Assembly: GCA_000333235.1 (NCBI GenBank) | Contig: CAPN01000057.1 | Span: 1-64,000 of the forward strand | DNA: 64,000 bases | DNA from: Pseudoalteromonas luteoviolacea B = ATCC 29581 | GTDB taxonomy: Bacteria; Pseudomonadota; Gammaproteobacteria; Enterobacterales; Alteromonadaceae | Direction: 5' to 3' | Part shown: in pieces, positions 1 through 8,875 of the stretch | How the letters are laid out: every line of letters begins with the position of its first letter | How positions within the stretch are numbered: the stretch's first letter is position 1 | Translations under genes and position numbers: made by a program | The notes under the pieces: generated by a model | Seen by the model: only the letters and a program-made list of their open reading frames with translations | What the model was told of the DNA's origin: nothing | The model's database searches: none

Positions 1-1
1 C

Positions 2-188
2 GGCTATTTTTCGAGATTTGAAGGGATTGTTTTTTTAGTAAGATGGTTAGTAAAAACAGTGGCTATAACCAATCGATGGATTTGATTGGTTTCTGTGTTA
101 TTGATTTGAATAAACTGAATAAATATATGGCGGTCTTACTGCTCAGCCCGTGCCTTTATACCACTTTGCATCATTTTTTGCGGCTTGT
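2..188 (-). mobile_element. 3' tail fragment of a RayT-like unit
   Basis: This block matches positions 323-509, the 3' end of the intact transposase unit, with scattered mismatches. It keeps only the last codons of the gene (stop equivalent near 143) and the downstream flank. It is closed by a GGACAGGCATAAA at 202-214. The rest of this copy is missing, so it is a relic of a neighbouring insertion or a rearrangement product. Confidence 0.8.
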
Positions 189-227
189 GGACGACTAAAA
201 AGGACAGGCATAAAAAAAAGTAAAAAA

Positions 228-1546
228 GGACAGGCATAAATAATTTCAGATATTTTTAACCCCTGCCTCTAACCTGAGTTTTGTTAACAGGTTGACACGC
301 TTCTTCTAGCAGCAATACGAATGGCTATTTTTCGAGATTTGAAGGGATTGTTTTTTTAGTAAGATGGTTAGTAAAAACAGTGGCTATAGCCAATCGATGG
401 AGCTGGTAGATTTCTATGTTATTGATTTAAATAAACTGAATAAATATATGGCGGTCTTACTGCTCAGCCCGTGCCTTTATACCACTTTGCATCATTTTTT
501 GCGGCTTGTTGTTTTAAGGCTTGGCTAGTTCCTGCAAAGTTTGCATATTGACGTCTGAAACGTTGGACTTGCTCTAACCACACGGCTTCTTCGATGTTAA
601 GTGTTAACAGGATTTTTGGTACTGCTTTACTAATGTACCCTTTCTTTTTAGGGTGAATATGTCGTCCACTCCAGTCAACTAACTCCAAATAATCCAGTAG
701 TTTAAAAGGCAAAGCGCTGTCTACGTGGCTACCGCCAAAAGGTTTAAGTTGTTTTGGTTGCTTATGGTGTTGGCTGTCGTCGTTTTGTGTAAGTGCTTGA
801 CTCGTGTTTACTTGTTGTTCTTGATTGGCCTTAAATTGGGCTAGGCGCTCCTGTATTGAAGTAAAATCGCTGTCCTCTAGATTTGTCGCTATATCTGCTC
901 TGATTGGATTTAAATCGACGTAAGCCATGCAGCTGAGTAACGCAGTTTCGTCTAGTAAGGCCTGCGATTTATATCTGCCTTCCCAGTATTTGCCAGTACA
1001 TTTATCTTCTTTGTTCGCTTCTCTGGCGATAAATTCATTGAGGTTTTTCATATACCAACTGATGTCATACAGTCTTGAACGCCATTGGGCGATGGTTTTA
1101 TCTAAAAACACCTTACTTGCTTCATCTAATACTTCACCGCTTAGATAGCGCTCTACCAGCTGATTACCATTGTAAAGTTTATACCAACGCTCAATAACTT
1201 CGTCATCAGACCAATCAAGCGCTTGCTGTTTGTTCACCTTGACTACCAAGTGATAGTGATTGCTCATGATGGCATAAGCCGCGATTTCTATGGCAAAGAT
1301 ACTGCTAAGCAACTTCATTCGCTCTACGAGCCACTCCCGTCTATGGTCGAAGTTTTTGCCTGTGTACTTATCCTCTCCGCACAAAAAAGCACGACGGACG
1401 CATCGTGCTATTAAGTGATAATAAGGCGTGGATGCCAAATCGATAAGACTTTTCCTTGCTCTGGTCATAGGACTGAACTCAAATTGACACTGTGTATAAA
1501 AACAGTAGTTCCCAGCGTGAAATTTGCAAAAATTTTATGCCTGTCC
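228..1546 (-). mobile_element. Complete RayT-like unit with 13-bp inverted ends
   Basis: The unit is bounded by GGACAGGCATAAA at 228-240 and its exact reverse complement TTTATGCCTGTCC at 1534-1546, enclosing one intact transposase gene on the minus strand. The same 13-mer recurs at 202-214, 2074-2086, 2192-2204 and 4053-4065, always at the edge of a fragment. That pattern is what a terminal recognition sequence of an HUH transposase would give; the exact mobile boundaries are inferred. Confidence 0.65.
464..1468 (-). CDS. REP-associated tyrosine transposase (RayT / Y1_Tnp family)
   Basis: A 334-residue single-strand DNA transposase of the Y1 HUH superfamily. The metal-binding HUH motif is visible as NHYHLVV (about residues 69-75) and the family block YVDLNPIRADI follows near 182-192. 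Such enzymes nick and join DNA at short palindromic sequences through a catalytic tyrosine; most RayTs are domesticated and act on REP sequences rather than moving themselves. The basic, Gln-rich C-terminal part (about 215-334) is outside the catalytic core. The gene is intact here, and flanking fragments show the locus has been active or recombinogenic. Family assignment is firm; activity is inferred. Confidence 0.88.
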   Translation of the reverse strand: MTRARKSLIDLASTPYYHLIARCVRRAFLCGEDKYTGKNFDHRREWLVERMKLLSSIFAIEIAAYAIMSNHYHLVVKVNKQQALDWSDDEVIERWYKLYNGNQLVERYLSGEVLDEASKVFLDKTIAQWRSRLYDISWYMKNLNEFIAREANKEDKCTGKYWEGRYKSQALLDETALLSCMAYVDLNPIRADIATNLEDSDFTSIQERLAQFKANQEQQVNTSQALTQNDDSQHHKQPKQLKPFGGSHVDSALPFKLLDYLELVDWSGRHIHPKKKGYISKAVPKILLTLNIEEAVWLEQVQRFRRQYANFAGTSQALKQQAAKNDAKWYKGTG

Positions 1547-1553
1547 TTTTATT

Positions 1554-2086
1554 TTCGCTTCTCTGGCGATAAATTCATTGAGGTTTTTCATATACCAACT
1601 GATGTCATACAGTCTTGAACGCCATTGGGCGATGGTTTTATCTAAAAACACCTTACTTGCTTCATCTAATACTTCACCGCTTAGATAGCGCTCTACCAGC
1701 TGATTACCATTGTAAAGTTTATACCAACGCTCAATAACTTCGTCATCAGACCAATCAAGCGCTTGCTGTTTGTTCACCTTGACTACCAAGTGATAGTGAT
1801 TACTCATGATGGCATAAGCCGCGATTTCTATGGCAAAGATACTGCTAAGCAACTTCATTCGCTCAACAAGCCATTCTCTTCTATGGTCGAAATTTTTGCC
1901 TGTGTACTTATCTTCTCCGCACAAAAAAGCACGACGGACACATCGCGCTATTAAGTGATAATAAGGCGTTGACGCCAAATCGATAAGACTCTTCCTTGCT
2001 CTGGTCATAGGACTGAACTCAAATTGATACTGTGTATAAAAACAGTAGTTCACAGCGTGAAATTTGCAAAAATTTTATGCCTGTCC
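1554..2086 (-). pseudogene. RayT-like transposase, 5' half only
   Basis: This stretch repeats positions 1014-1546 with a constant offset of 540 bases and few differences. It carries the upstream flank, the start at 2008 and about the first 152 codons including the HUH motif, then breaks after the Arg-Glu-Ala codons and runs into the TTTATGCCTGTCC at 1534-1546. Without the C-terminal half and the YVDLNP block it cannot be a working transposase. It may still make an N-terminal fragment. Confidence 0.85.
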
Positions 2087-2099
2087 TTTTATTAGTATT

Positions 2100-2204
2100 A
2101 ATAAGACTCTTCCTTGCTCTGGTCATAGGACTGAACTCAAATTGGTGCTGTATATAAAAACAGTAGTTCACGGCGTGAAATTTGCAAAAATTTTATGCCT
2201 GTCC
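2100..2204 (-). pseudogene. RayT-like unit, 5' end remnant
   Basis: Third copy of the unit's 5' edge, matching 1982-2086 with offset 118. It retains only the upstream flank, the terminal 13-mer at 2192-2204 and about nine codons of the transposase start. It directly abuts the truncated XRE gene on its right. Confidence 0.8.
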
Positions 2205-2211
2205 TTTTATT

Positions 2212-2469
2212 AATGCTTTTATTAATGAGAGCGGCAGTACGCAGCCCACTTTGGATGTGTTGCGTAAGCTGGCTATTGCGCTGGCTGTGAGTGCAGATCT
2301 GCTTGTTTTTGATAAAGACGAGCGCAACCCTAGGGATGAGCTTAAACGACAATTTGAAGCCCTGAATGATTTTGATGATAACGAAGTACATATTGCCCGA
2401 GAGCTACTTGATAGCCTGATCTTAAAGCACAACGCGAAACAAGCGTTTCTTGGACAACTGAAGGACTAA
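2212..2469 (+). pseudogene. XRE-family regulator, 5' truncated
   Basis: The reading frame ending at 2469 shows the second half of an XRE helix-turn-helix (ESGSTQPTLDVLRKLAIALA, then SADLLVFD) and a helical tail DELKRQFEALNDF...EVHIARELLDSLI. The N-terminal helices that carry DNA recognition are absent, because the frame runs straight into the RayT-type 13-mer at 2192-2204. A nominal ATG exists at 2182 inside the mobile remnant, but the fusion would not give a complete HTH. Best read as a gene decapitated by the element. Confidence 0.75.
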
Positions 2470-2498
2470 ACGGCCACTAAGGAAATAGGCCGCTAAAC

Positions 2499-2524
2499 AA
2501 AGCCCCGCACGCGCGCAGGGCTTT
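2499..2524 (+). terminator. GC-rich hairpin after the XRE remnant
   Basis: AAAGCCC at 2499-2505 pairs with GGGCTTT at 2518-2524 around a GC-rich loop. It lies 30 bases past the stop of the truncated regulator. The tail is G-rich rather than T-rich, so termination on the plus strand would be weak. Confidence 0.5.
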
Positions 2525-2652
2525 GGGGGAGCTGTATTTGTTTTTTAATAAAACTAACAGGTGTTTTTCTTCACTATACGCCCTTTCCAACTCGCTGTGG
2601 TCAATGCCAAGCAACCAAATCTGCTGGCAGGACGGCACACGTAAGACAGAAA

Positions 2653-2674
2653 AGCCCGGCGCTTAGGCCGGGCT
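2653..2674 (-). terminator. Terminator of the RHS-tip/membrane-protein pair
   Basis: AGCCCGGC (2653-2660) pairs with GCCGGGCT (2667-2674) around a six-base loop; on the minus strand the stem is followed by TTTTC. It stands 46 bases beyond the stop of the minus-strand membrane protein gene. Confidence 0.65.
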
Positions 2675-2719
2675 CGGTAAGTTAATTTACTATAAGCAAA
2701 ACTTGCCTAACTCTAACAA

Positions 2720-2983
2720 TCACTCATCATTGCTTTTAGCTTGAATCCCGAAACTCCCCATCCATAAAAAGAATGATAAAAAAGCCACTTTTTTAAAGAG
2801 ATAAGCGTAATATCCCCAGCCTTCCCCTCGAATCCAAGTATAGCGACCAGTATCTGCAATTCCTGTTGCTAAAAGGTCATAAACATCGAGCAACAAAGGA
2901 GTTGCAACGGCTAACATTACCAACTTTAAAAATGAAACATACTTTTTATTTACCTTTATAATTAGCAACTTATTTCTTTCCAT
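2720..2983 (-). CDS. Small membrane protein, possible RHS immunity protein
   Basis: An 87-residue protein with two hydrophobic stretches (about 17-40 and 63-80) separated by an aromatic, Trp-rich loop. Its start codon lies inside the last codons of the RHS remnant, a 14-base overlap that implies translational coupling. Genes placed this way behind polymorphic RHS tips are commonly immunity proteins, and a membrane immunity protein would suit a membrane-acting toxin. No family is recognised, so the role is inferred from position and topology alone. Confidence 0.6.
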   Translation of the reverse strand: MERNKLLIIKVNKKYVSFLKLVMLAVATPLLLDVYDLLATGIADTGRYTWIRGEGWGYYAYLFKKVAFLSFFLWMGSFGIQAKSNDE

Positions 2984-4052
2984 TTTTTATCTGCTCTTTT
3001 ATTTCATCTTTCATTACCGTTTGGGCGCCTTCCGATACAGCATCAACTGAGTTTTTAAATGTCGCAGAAGCTGTGTCAGCAACACCCTTGGTGATTTTAG
3101 CTGCTACCCCTATACTTTTAGTTCCTGTTACCTGTAAAGCCACTTCCGTTGCTACCCCTGAAGCAGGATTCTCACTTTGAACTGCTGCTCCTAAACCAGT
3201 CAAAAATGAACCAGCGCCAGTCACTGCTGCTACTTCAGGATGACCAAACGTTAAAGCCACAACCGTAGCACCTGCTAAGGCATTAGACGTTATGCTTAAA
3301 TTTTCAGCTGAAGTTGCATTTGAGATATTATTGGCGATTTGATTTGCTGCATTAGCAAATCCTTGAGCTTTAGCAGATTGAATTGCAGCAACTCTATCCG
3401 CGGCTGCATTTCGTCCGAAAATATTAGCAAAGTTTGCAGGTATATCGAACTCTCCCGTCGGATCAGTCATGTTGATAGGATCATTCCCCACATAGGCATA
3501 CCAGTTCATGCCGTCTTCGTAACCGATGGGGTCGGTCTGCATAAAGCGGCCCAGCTTCGGATTGTAAACCCGTGCTTTGTAGTAATACAACTCTGTGCCC
3601 GGAATTAACGTTTGACCGGTATAACGAAAACGCGATGCACTGTCATTTTTTGGTTCACCATAAGGTCCATACTGGTGAGTCACGACAGTCTTACCTGAGC
3701 TGTCTAATTCACTTACAATCGAACCTCTTTCATCGGCAAGTAAATAACGCTTAGCACTGGTTGATGAGCCTGTATAGTGAACTAACGGCGTATCATCGCT
3801 AATGCCATGCACATAGCGATTGACCAAATTCCCGTCGCTATTGTATTCGGCAATTAAATCATCACCATCGTACACATAGAGTCGTTTACTGCCATTTAAT
3901 GTAGTCGCGCTCAACCTTCCTGTTGCATCGTAGTCTAGCGCAAGAGTATTCCCCGCCTTGGAAGCCGATATCAATCGGTTATGTGCATTAAACGTGTAAT
4001 CCCAACCATCAAATGAATTCAAATTTCCGTTGTCATCACGATTGGTGCAAAA
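2970..4052 (-). pseudogene. RHS repeat protein, C-terminal remnant with variable tip
   Basis: Only the last part of an RHS polymorphic toxin remains. Residues before the tip show RHS/YD repeats ([29 protein letters not shown]) and the conserved core-tip junction [20 protein letters not shown]...[11 protein letters not shown]. About 155 residues follow as an Ala/Gly-rich, partly hydrophobic tip of no recognised toxin family. The frame is open upstream of the TTG at 4022 (NRDDNGNL, typical RHS sequence) and ends exactly at the RayT-type 13-mer at 4053. A full RHS protein usually exceeds 1000 residues, so this is truncated. It could be a silent tip cassette or still give a short product from the TTG. 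Confidence 0.8.
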
Positions 4053-4082
4053 GGACAGGCATAAATTGATTTTATGCCTGTC
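4053..4082. repeat. REP-like palindrome of the RayT 13-mer
   Basis: GGACAGGCATAAA (4053-4065) and TTTATGCCTGTC (4071-4082) face each other around the loop TTGAT, forming a perfect 12-bp hairpin. Decayed copies of TGCCTGTCTATTCTTTGCTT continue from about 4075 to 4125. It marks the break in the RHS gene and is the likely minimal substrate for the RayT-like enzyme upstream. Confidence 0.7.
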
Positions 4083-4177
4083 TATTCTTTGCTTTCTGCC
4101 TGTCTATTCTTTGCTTTCTTTTCTATTTTTTCTTTGAAAAAAAAATTAATTTAACCATACCAGAGATTTCTTCACTA

Positions 4178-5080
4178 TTATCCCCCCCCAAATGACAATT
4201 GCAGCATATCTATCAGCTTGCGTACTTTCGGTGAAAGGTGTTTACGGCTTGGGTATAACGCGTAAATGCCAATTTCAGGGGCGCGATAAGATTCAAACAG
4301 TTGCTCTAATTGGCCTTGTTCGAGGCTTTTTTCAACATAGAATAAGGGTAATCGAGCAATCCCTTGACCGCTGTGTACAAGTTGAGTTTGCATATGACCA
4401 TTGTTGCATCGAATACGTTGGCGTACTTGGACAACATCGACGTTTTGCTGGCTATTAATGTATTCCCATCGCGTAGGCGATTTTAAGTTGCTATAACAAA
4501 TACAATGGTGTTGGCTAAGTTCTTGTGGATGATATGGTCGTCCATAGCGTTCTAAGTACGTTTTGGCCGCCACGGTAACAATCCGGCTAGAGCCTATTTT
4601 ACGGCATATTAAACTGGATTCACTCAATGCGGTCGTTGCTCTTATCGCTAAATCATAGCCTTCAGCAACTAAATCGATGTGCTTATCACTTAAATCTAAA
4701 TCTAACGTCACATTCGGGAAACGGGATAAATAATCGCTGAGCACAGGTTCAATGTGAGTTTGCGCTAACGCAATGGGGCAGCTGAGCTTTAGCTCTCCTT
4801 TGGGGATTTGATCGGCTTGATCGATGAGACTGAGTGCTTGCTCCGCGTCATTAACCAGTTGCACACAGTGCTGATAAAACACTTCACCCTCTGGTGTTAA
4901 TGCAATTGATCGCGTTGTACGATTGAGCAATCGAGCACCAACTCGTGCTTCAAGGCGCGACAAGGTTTTGCTGACATGAGAATTGGAATGCCCTAACGCC
5001 TCTGCTGCTTTGGCAAACCCACCTTGCTTCACTACTTGCACAAACACGGGAATACCATCAAACATGTCATTATTAGTCAT
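4178..5080 (-). CDS. LysR-family transcriptional regulator
   Basis: A 300-residue LysR regulator. The N-terminal winged HTH is plain (FVQVVKQGGFAKAAEALGHSNSHVSKTLSRLEARVGARLLNRTTRSIALTPEG, cited by its ends at about residues 13-66), and the rest is a type-2 periplasmic-binding-protein-like effector domain. It is transcribed away from the flavin reductase at 5181 across a 100-base AT-rich gap, the classic layout in which a LysR protein controls its divergent neighbour and itself. The inducer cannot be read from sequence; quinones or electrophiles are plausible given the target. Confidence 0.92.
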   Translation of the reverse strand: MTNNDMFDGIPVFVQVVKQGGFAKAAEALGHSNSHVSKTLSRLEARVGARLLNRTTRSIALTPEGEVFYQHCVQLVNDAEQALSLIDQADQIPKGELKLSCPIALAQTHIEPVLSDYLSRFPNVTLDLDLSDKHIDLVAEGYDLAIRATTALSESSLICRKIGSSRIVTVAAKTYLERYGRPYHPQELSQHHCICYSNLKSPTRWEYINSQQNVDVVQVRQRIRCNNGHMQTQLVHSGQGIARLPLFYVEKSLEQGQLEQLFESYRAPEIGIYALYPSRKHLSPKVRKLIDMLQLSFGGG

Positions 5081-5180
5081 TTGGAAATAGTCATTTAACT
5101 TTATAGCTATTAATGATTATTAAATATCAATATACACTAAAAGCAAGTCAAAAAAGCCACCTTCACCTAGGAGCACTATT

Positions 5181-5708
5181 ATGAAAGTATTCGCGTTTGC
5201 TGCAACGAGCAGTCGTCAATCAATTAACAAACAACTTGTTCAATATGCCACTTCGCTCATCGCGAACGCAGACATTGAGCTGATTGATTTAAATGATTTT
5301 GAAATGCCGATTTACAGCACCGACAGAGAAACCGAGCATGGCATTCCAGATGCTGCTCAACGTTTTTTTGACAAAATCACGCACGCTGATGCGGTAATAA
5401 TTTCTTTCGCTGAGCACAATGGCACCTACACAGCCGCCTATAAGAACGTGTTTGACTGGGCGTCACGAATTAATCAAAAAGTATTTCAAAACAAACCGAT
5501 GTTGCTACTTTCTGCGTCTCCAGGTCCAGGCGGGGCAAAAAGTGTCTTAACACAAGCCAATGCTTCTGCACCTTTCTTTGCAGCTCAAGTTAAAGGGTCG
5601 TTGTCGGTACCGAGTTTTTACGACAATTTCGATATGGTGTCTGGTAAACTCAACAATGCTCAACTTAACGAGCAATTAACTGCTCAGGTTAAAGCTCTTT
5701 TGTCATAA
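5181..5708 (+). CDS. NADPH-dependent FMN reductase / quinone reductase
   Basis: A 175-residue flavodoxin-fold enzyme. The N-terminal FMN-phosphate loop is seen in FAATSSRQSINKQL (5-18), the mid-protein block SFAEHNGTYTAAYKNVFDW binds flavin and organises the dimer, and SASPGPGGAKSVL is the family's C-terminal glycine-rich loop. Enzymes of this family pass two electrons from NAD(P)H to flavin, quinones or azo compounds in the cytoplasm. It is divergent from a LysR gene that probably controls it. Its 3' end overlaps the convergent GNAT gene by 20 bases. Confidence 0.88.
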   Translation: MKVFAFAATSSRQSINKQLVQYATSLIANADIELIDLNDFEMPIYSTDRETEHGIPDAAQRFFDKITHADAVIISFAEHNGTYTAAYKNVFDWASRINQKVFQNKPMLLLSASPGPGGAKSVLTQANASAPFFAAQVKGSLSVPSFYDNFDMVSGKLNNAQLNEQLTAQVKALLS

Positions 5709-6123
5709 AGTACTTCGCACCATGCAGTGGGTAATCGCTTTGTACCCACTGCACTTGATAACCGTGCTTTTCATAAAATGGCTTGGCTTGAAACTCTAAC
5801 GTATCTAACAAGGCAAATTGGCACCCTCGCTCACGTGCAATACGATGGGCTTCAAGTAAAAGCGTTTCACCATACCCTTTGCCGCGCTGCGCTTCGTTTA
5901 CCCACAAGCGTTCGATGTGCAACCAATTGCCAAAGGTCACTCCAGAGAGTCCCGCTTCAATTAACCCTGCATCATCTTTTATGGTGATTGCCACACCTTT
6001 TTTTACCGTGACATCCCAATGCGTTTGATTAAATGCCACCAGCTGTTTACTTAAAAAGCTGGCAACAGAATCAACGTCTTCTTCAATGTGCAATTTACCC
6101 ACTGTGTCGCCTGTTTTGGTCAT
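5689..6123 (-). CDS. GNAT-family N-acetyltransferase
   Basis: A 144-residue single-domain GNAT. The acetyl-CoA pyrophosphate loop reads [18 protein letters not shown] (about 73-90) and the C-terminal motif B reads [19 protein letters not shown]. The substrate is not predictable. Its final codons overlap those of the convergent flavin reductase gene, so the two transcripts are antisense at their ends. Confidence 0.85.
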   Translation of the reverse strand: MTKTGDTVGKLHIEEDVDSVASFLSKQLVAFNQTHWDVTVKKGVAITIKDDAGLIEAGLSGVTFGNWLHIERLWVNEAQRGKGYGETLLLEAHRIARERGCQFALLDTLEFQAKPFYEKHGYQVQWVQSDYPLHGAKYFMTKEL

Positions 6124-6246
6124 TTAACTTATCTCTTTGTTAAGGTAATTGGCATGCTCACGCGTGGCAAACGAGTTATGCTTCGCAATCGAACTACATT
6201 TTACGATATAATGGCACCTTGTTTTCAATTTGCGCATTATATTTTT

Positions 6247-6501
6247 ATGGATAACCAACCAAATAACCCACTACACGGCCTTACGCTTGAAAAAATTTTA
6301 ACCCGTTTGGTCGAAAAGCATGGTTGGAAAGGCTTGTACGCACACATCAATGTGAATTGCTTTTATAAAGACCCATCCATCAAGTCATCCTTAAAGTTTT
6401 TACGTAAAACCCAATGGGCAAGAGATAAAGTCGAAGCGCTGTATATCGACACCTTTACTCACGTTCCTGAGTTTACCTGGAAGCCCATCAAAAAAGCTTA
6501 A
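6247..6501 (+). CDS. VF530 family DNA-binding protein (DUF2132)
   Basis: An 84-residue protein starting at the ATG at 6247; the frame is open upstream but that part lacks conserved sequence. It matches the VF530 family: [22 protein letters not shown] at the N terminus, [22 protein letters not shown] in the middle, and AR.KVE.LYI near the end. A Vibrio fischeri member was solved structurally and reported as DNA binding; the cellular role is unknown. Monocistronic, with its own promoter region in 6124-6246. Confidence 0.82.
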   Translation: MDNQPNNPLHGLTLEKILTRLVEKHGWKGLYAHINVNCFYKDPSIKSSLKFLRKTQWARDKVEALYIDTFTHVPEFTWKPIKKA

Positions 6502-6658
6502 TTCCGCTATGTAACTTTGGGAATATGCTCGAGTCGCTCAAACGCAAAATATTGCACTTTTCTTCGTTTTCAACGATGTTGTGTTTTCAAAACTAAAACA
6601 ACACACGGTCCCTCTTCTTATAAATTAGACGGACTTAATTGATAATTAAGGAAAATAT

Positions 6659-8818
6659 ATGCGAACCCGGTTACTTGCAGCCGCTACAGCGCTTGCCTTA
6701 TCACCTGTTAGTATGGCTGACGAAGGTATGTGGCAACCACATCAACTTCCTCAGCTTGAATCCATTTTAAAGGCTAAAGGACTTAAGATTGATCCTGCAT
6801 CGATCTCGAAACTGACCGAGTTTCCGATGAATGCCGTGATCAGTTTAGGTGGCTGTACGGCTTCTTTTGTTTCACCTAAAGGATTGGTTGTCACAAACCA
6901 TCATTGTGCCTATGGTTCGATTCAATTCAATTCAACAACCGACAATAATATTTTAGAAAATGGTTTCTTAGCGAAAAAAATAGCACAAGAACTTCCAGCA
7001 GCTCCTGGTTCTCGCGTTTATGTTACTGAGCAAGTGACTGAAATCTCCAATCAGATCAATGAAGGTACGCAGTCCTTAACTGGAAAGGCACGATTTGATG
7101 CGATTGATCGAAATTCAAAAGCGGCGGTTGCCGAATGTGAAAAAGACACTGGTTATCGATGTAATGTTTATACGTTCCATGGCGGACTGCAATACTTTTT
7201 AATTAAAGCCTTGGAAATCAAAGATGTTCGCCTTGTATATAATCCAGCGATGGGGATCGGTAAATTTGGCGGTGATATTGATAATTGGATGTGGCCACGT
7301 CACACTGGTGACTTTTCATTCTATCGCGCCTATGTAGGAAAAGACGGCAAACCCGCTGAATATTCGACAGACAATGTCCCCTATGAATCTACGTCCTTTT
7401 TAAGTGTCAGTGCTAAAGGCGTACAAGACGGCGATTTCGTGATGGTGACTGGCTATCCTGGGCGCACCAATCGCTATCGTGTCGCCAGCGAAGTAGACTA
7501 CGTCTTCAATACCGCCTACCCACAATCAAGAGCCCTGAATTCAAAATACGTTGAACTGATTGAAGCCAATGCGCCAGAAGGATCTCAAGCTCGTATTGCT
7601 TACGAAAGCACGATCGCTGGATACAACAACTACATTAAAAATTATGGTTCAATGATCGAGAGCTTTAAAAAAGGCTCCATGTTTGAACGTAAACAGCACA
7701 CTGAACACGCCTTGCAGGCTTGGATCAATCAAGATGCGGATCGAAAAGAAAAGTATGGTTCTGTTTTGGCTGAACTAAACGCCTTAGTGATTGAATCACA
7801 AGCAAATCATGAACGAGACCGTGTATTAGGTATGGTTCATCGTTCACAAATGATCTCCACAGCCAGGCTGCTTTATCGTCTCGCGATCGAAAAACAAAAA
7901 CCAGACGCAGAGCGCGAAAGTGGTTATCAAACTCGAGATTTCACGCGGATAGAAGCGCGCCTCAAGAGCATGAGTCGTCGTTTTGATGAAACGGTAGACA
8001 AAGCCATTTTATTACACTTTTTGGAACTCTACGCCGCTCTACCAGTAGCTGAGCGAGTTTCAGAGGTTGATTCGGTCTTGCAACTAGAGGAAGGTTTCAA
8101 TAAAGCGAAGCACTCAGCACTGCTCGATACAATGTACTCGCACTCAAAAATTGCGGACGAAGACACGCGTTTATGGATGATGGGACTCGAACTATCGCAA
8201 TTACAACAAAGTACCGATCCGTTTATACACTATGCGAAAGCCATACATGCAGTCATGCAACAACTCGAAGACAAAGAAAAAGACCTAGAAGGCCGCCAGC
8301 AATCTGCTCGTCCAAAACTAATGGAAGCCATTATTGCGTATAACCAAGCCATTGGAAAACCGGTTTATGCTGATGCGAATAGCACGCTGCGGGTCACTTA
8401 CGGCACAGTTGGTGGCTATTCACCAAAAGATGGGTTGTGGGCAACGCCATTTACTTCACTTGAGGGCTTGCTTGCCAAAAACACAGGCACAGAGCCATTT
8501 AACTCACCAGATAGACAAAATACCTTGATTAAACAAAAAGATTACGGTGACTATACAGGCAGTTTAACCTCCGTCCCTGTAAACTTTTTATCTAACGTCG
8601 ATACCACTGGCGGAAACTCAGGTTCGCCGACGCTCAATGGCAACGCGGAGCTCGTTGGATTGCTGTTCGATGGTGTTTATGAAAGTATTATTGGTGATTG
8701 GGATTATGACGAAAACTTAAATCGTTCTATCCATGTTGATTCGCGCTATATGTTGTGGGTTATGGATAAAGTAGACAATGCACAAAATCTACTTAACGAA
8801 ATGAAAATCGTTCGATAA
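6659..8818 (+). CDS. S46 family dipeptidyl-peptidase (DPP7/DPP11 type)
   Basis: A 719-residue periplasmic serine peptidase with a signal peptide (about 1-20, LLAAATALALSPVSMA). The chymotrypsin-like triad can be placed: His in VVTNHHCAYG (about 78-85), Asp in GGDIDNWMWPRHTGDF (about 202-217), Ser in GGNSGSPTLNG (about 657-667). The residues after the Ser loop read LLFDGVYES; the Gly at the position that is Arg in DPP11 suggests DPP7-like preference for hydrophobic rather than acidic P1 residues (inference from the Porphyromonas enzymes). It releases dipeptides from oligopeptides for uptake. Monocistronic, with a strong terminator just after it. Confidence 0.93.
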   Translation: MRTRLLAAATALALSPVSMADEGMWQPHQLPQLESILKAKGLKIDPASISKLTEFPMNAVISLGGCTASFVSPKGLVVTNHHCAYGSIQFNSTTDNNILENGFLAKKIAQELPAAPGSRVYVTEQVTEISNQINEGTQSLTGKARFDAIDRNSKAAVAECEKDTGYRCNVYTFHGGLQYFLIKALEIKDVRLVYNPAMGIGKFGGDIDNWMWPRHTGDFSFYRAYVGKDGKPAEYSTDNVPYESTSFLSVSAKGVQDGDFVMVTGYPGRTNRYRVASEVDYVFNTAYPQSRALNSKYVELIEANAPEGSQARIAYESTIAGYNNYIKNYGSMIESFKKGSMFERKQHTEHALQAWINQDADRKEKYGSVLAELNALVIESQANHERDRVLGMVHRSQMISTARLLYRLAIEKQKPDAERESGYQTRDFTRIEARLKSMSRRFDETVDKAILLHFLELYAALPVAERVSEVDSVLQLEEGFNKAKHSALLDTMYSHSKIADEDTRLWMMGLELSQLQQSTDPFIHYAKAIHAVMQQLEDKEKDLEGRQQSARPKLMEAIIAYNQAIGKPVYADANSTLRVTYGTVGGYSPKDGLWATPFTSLEGLLAKNTGTEPFNSPDRQNTLIKQKDYGDYTGSLTSVPVNFLSNVDTTGGNSGSPTLNGNAELVGLLFDGVYESIIGDWDYDENLNRSIHVDSRYMLWVMDKVDNAQNLLNEMKIVR

Positions 8819-8830
8819 ACCCAACTTACT

Positions 8831-8866
8831 AAACGTCAAGGCAAAACGTTTTTCGCCTTGACGTTT
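8831..8866 (+). terminator. Terminator after the S46 peptidase
   Basis: AAACGTCAAGGC (8831-8842) and GCCTTGACGTTT (8855-8866) form a perfect 12-bp stem. It lies between convergent genes (S46 peptidase and the small minus-strand gene ending at 8876) and can serve both strands. Confidence 0.85.
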
Positions 8867-8875
8867 ACCGTGCTT

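Noticed and set aside
927..1954. Plus-strand frames inside the transposase copies
   Set aside because: They are antisense shadows of the minus-strand RayT gene and recur only because the block is duplicated.
2137..2432. Minus-strand frames opposite the XRE remnant
   Set aside because: Low-complexity Ser/Leu frames with no motif, fully antisense to a recognisable HTH frame.
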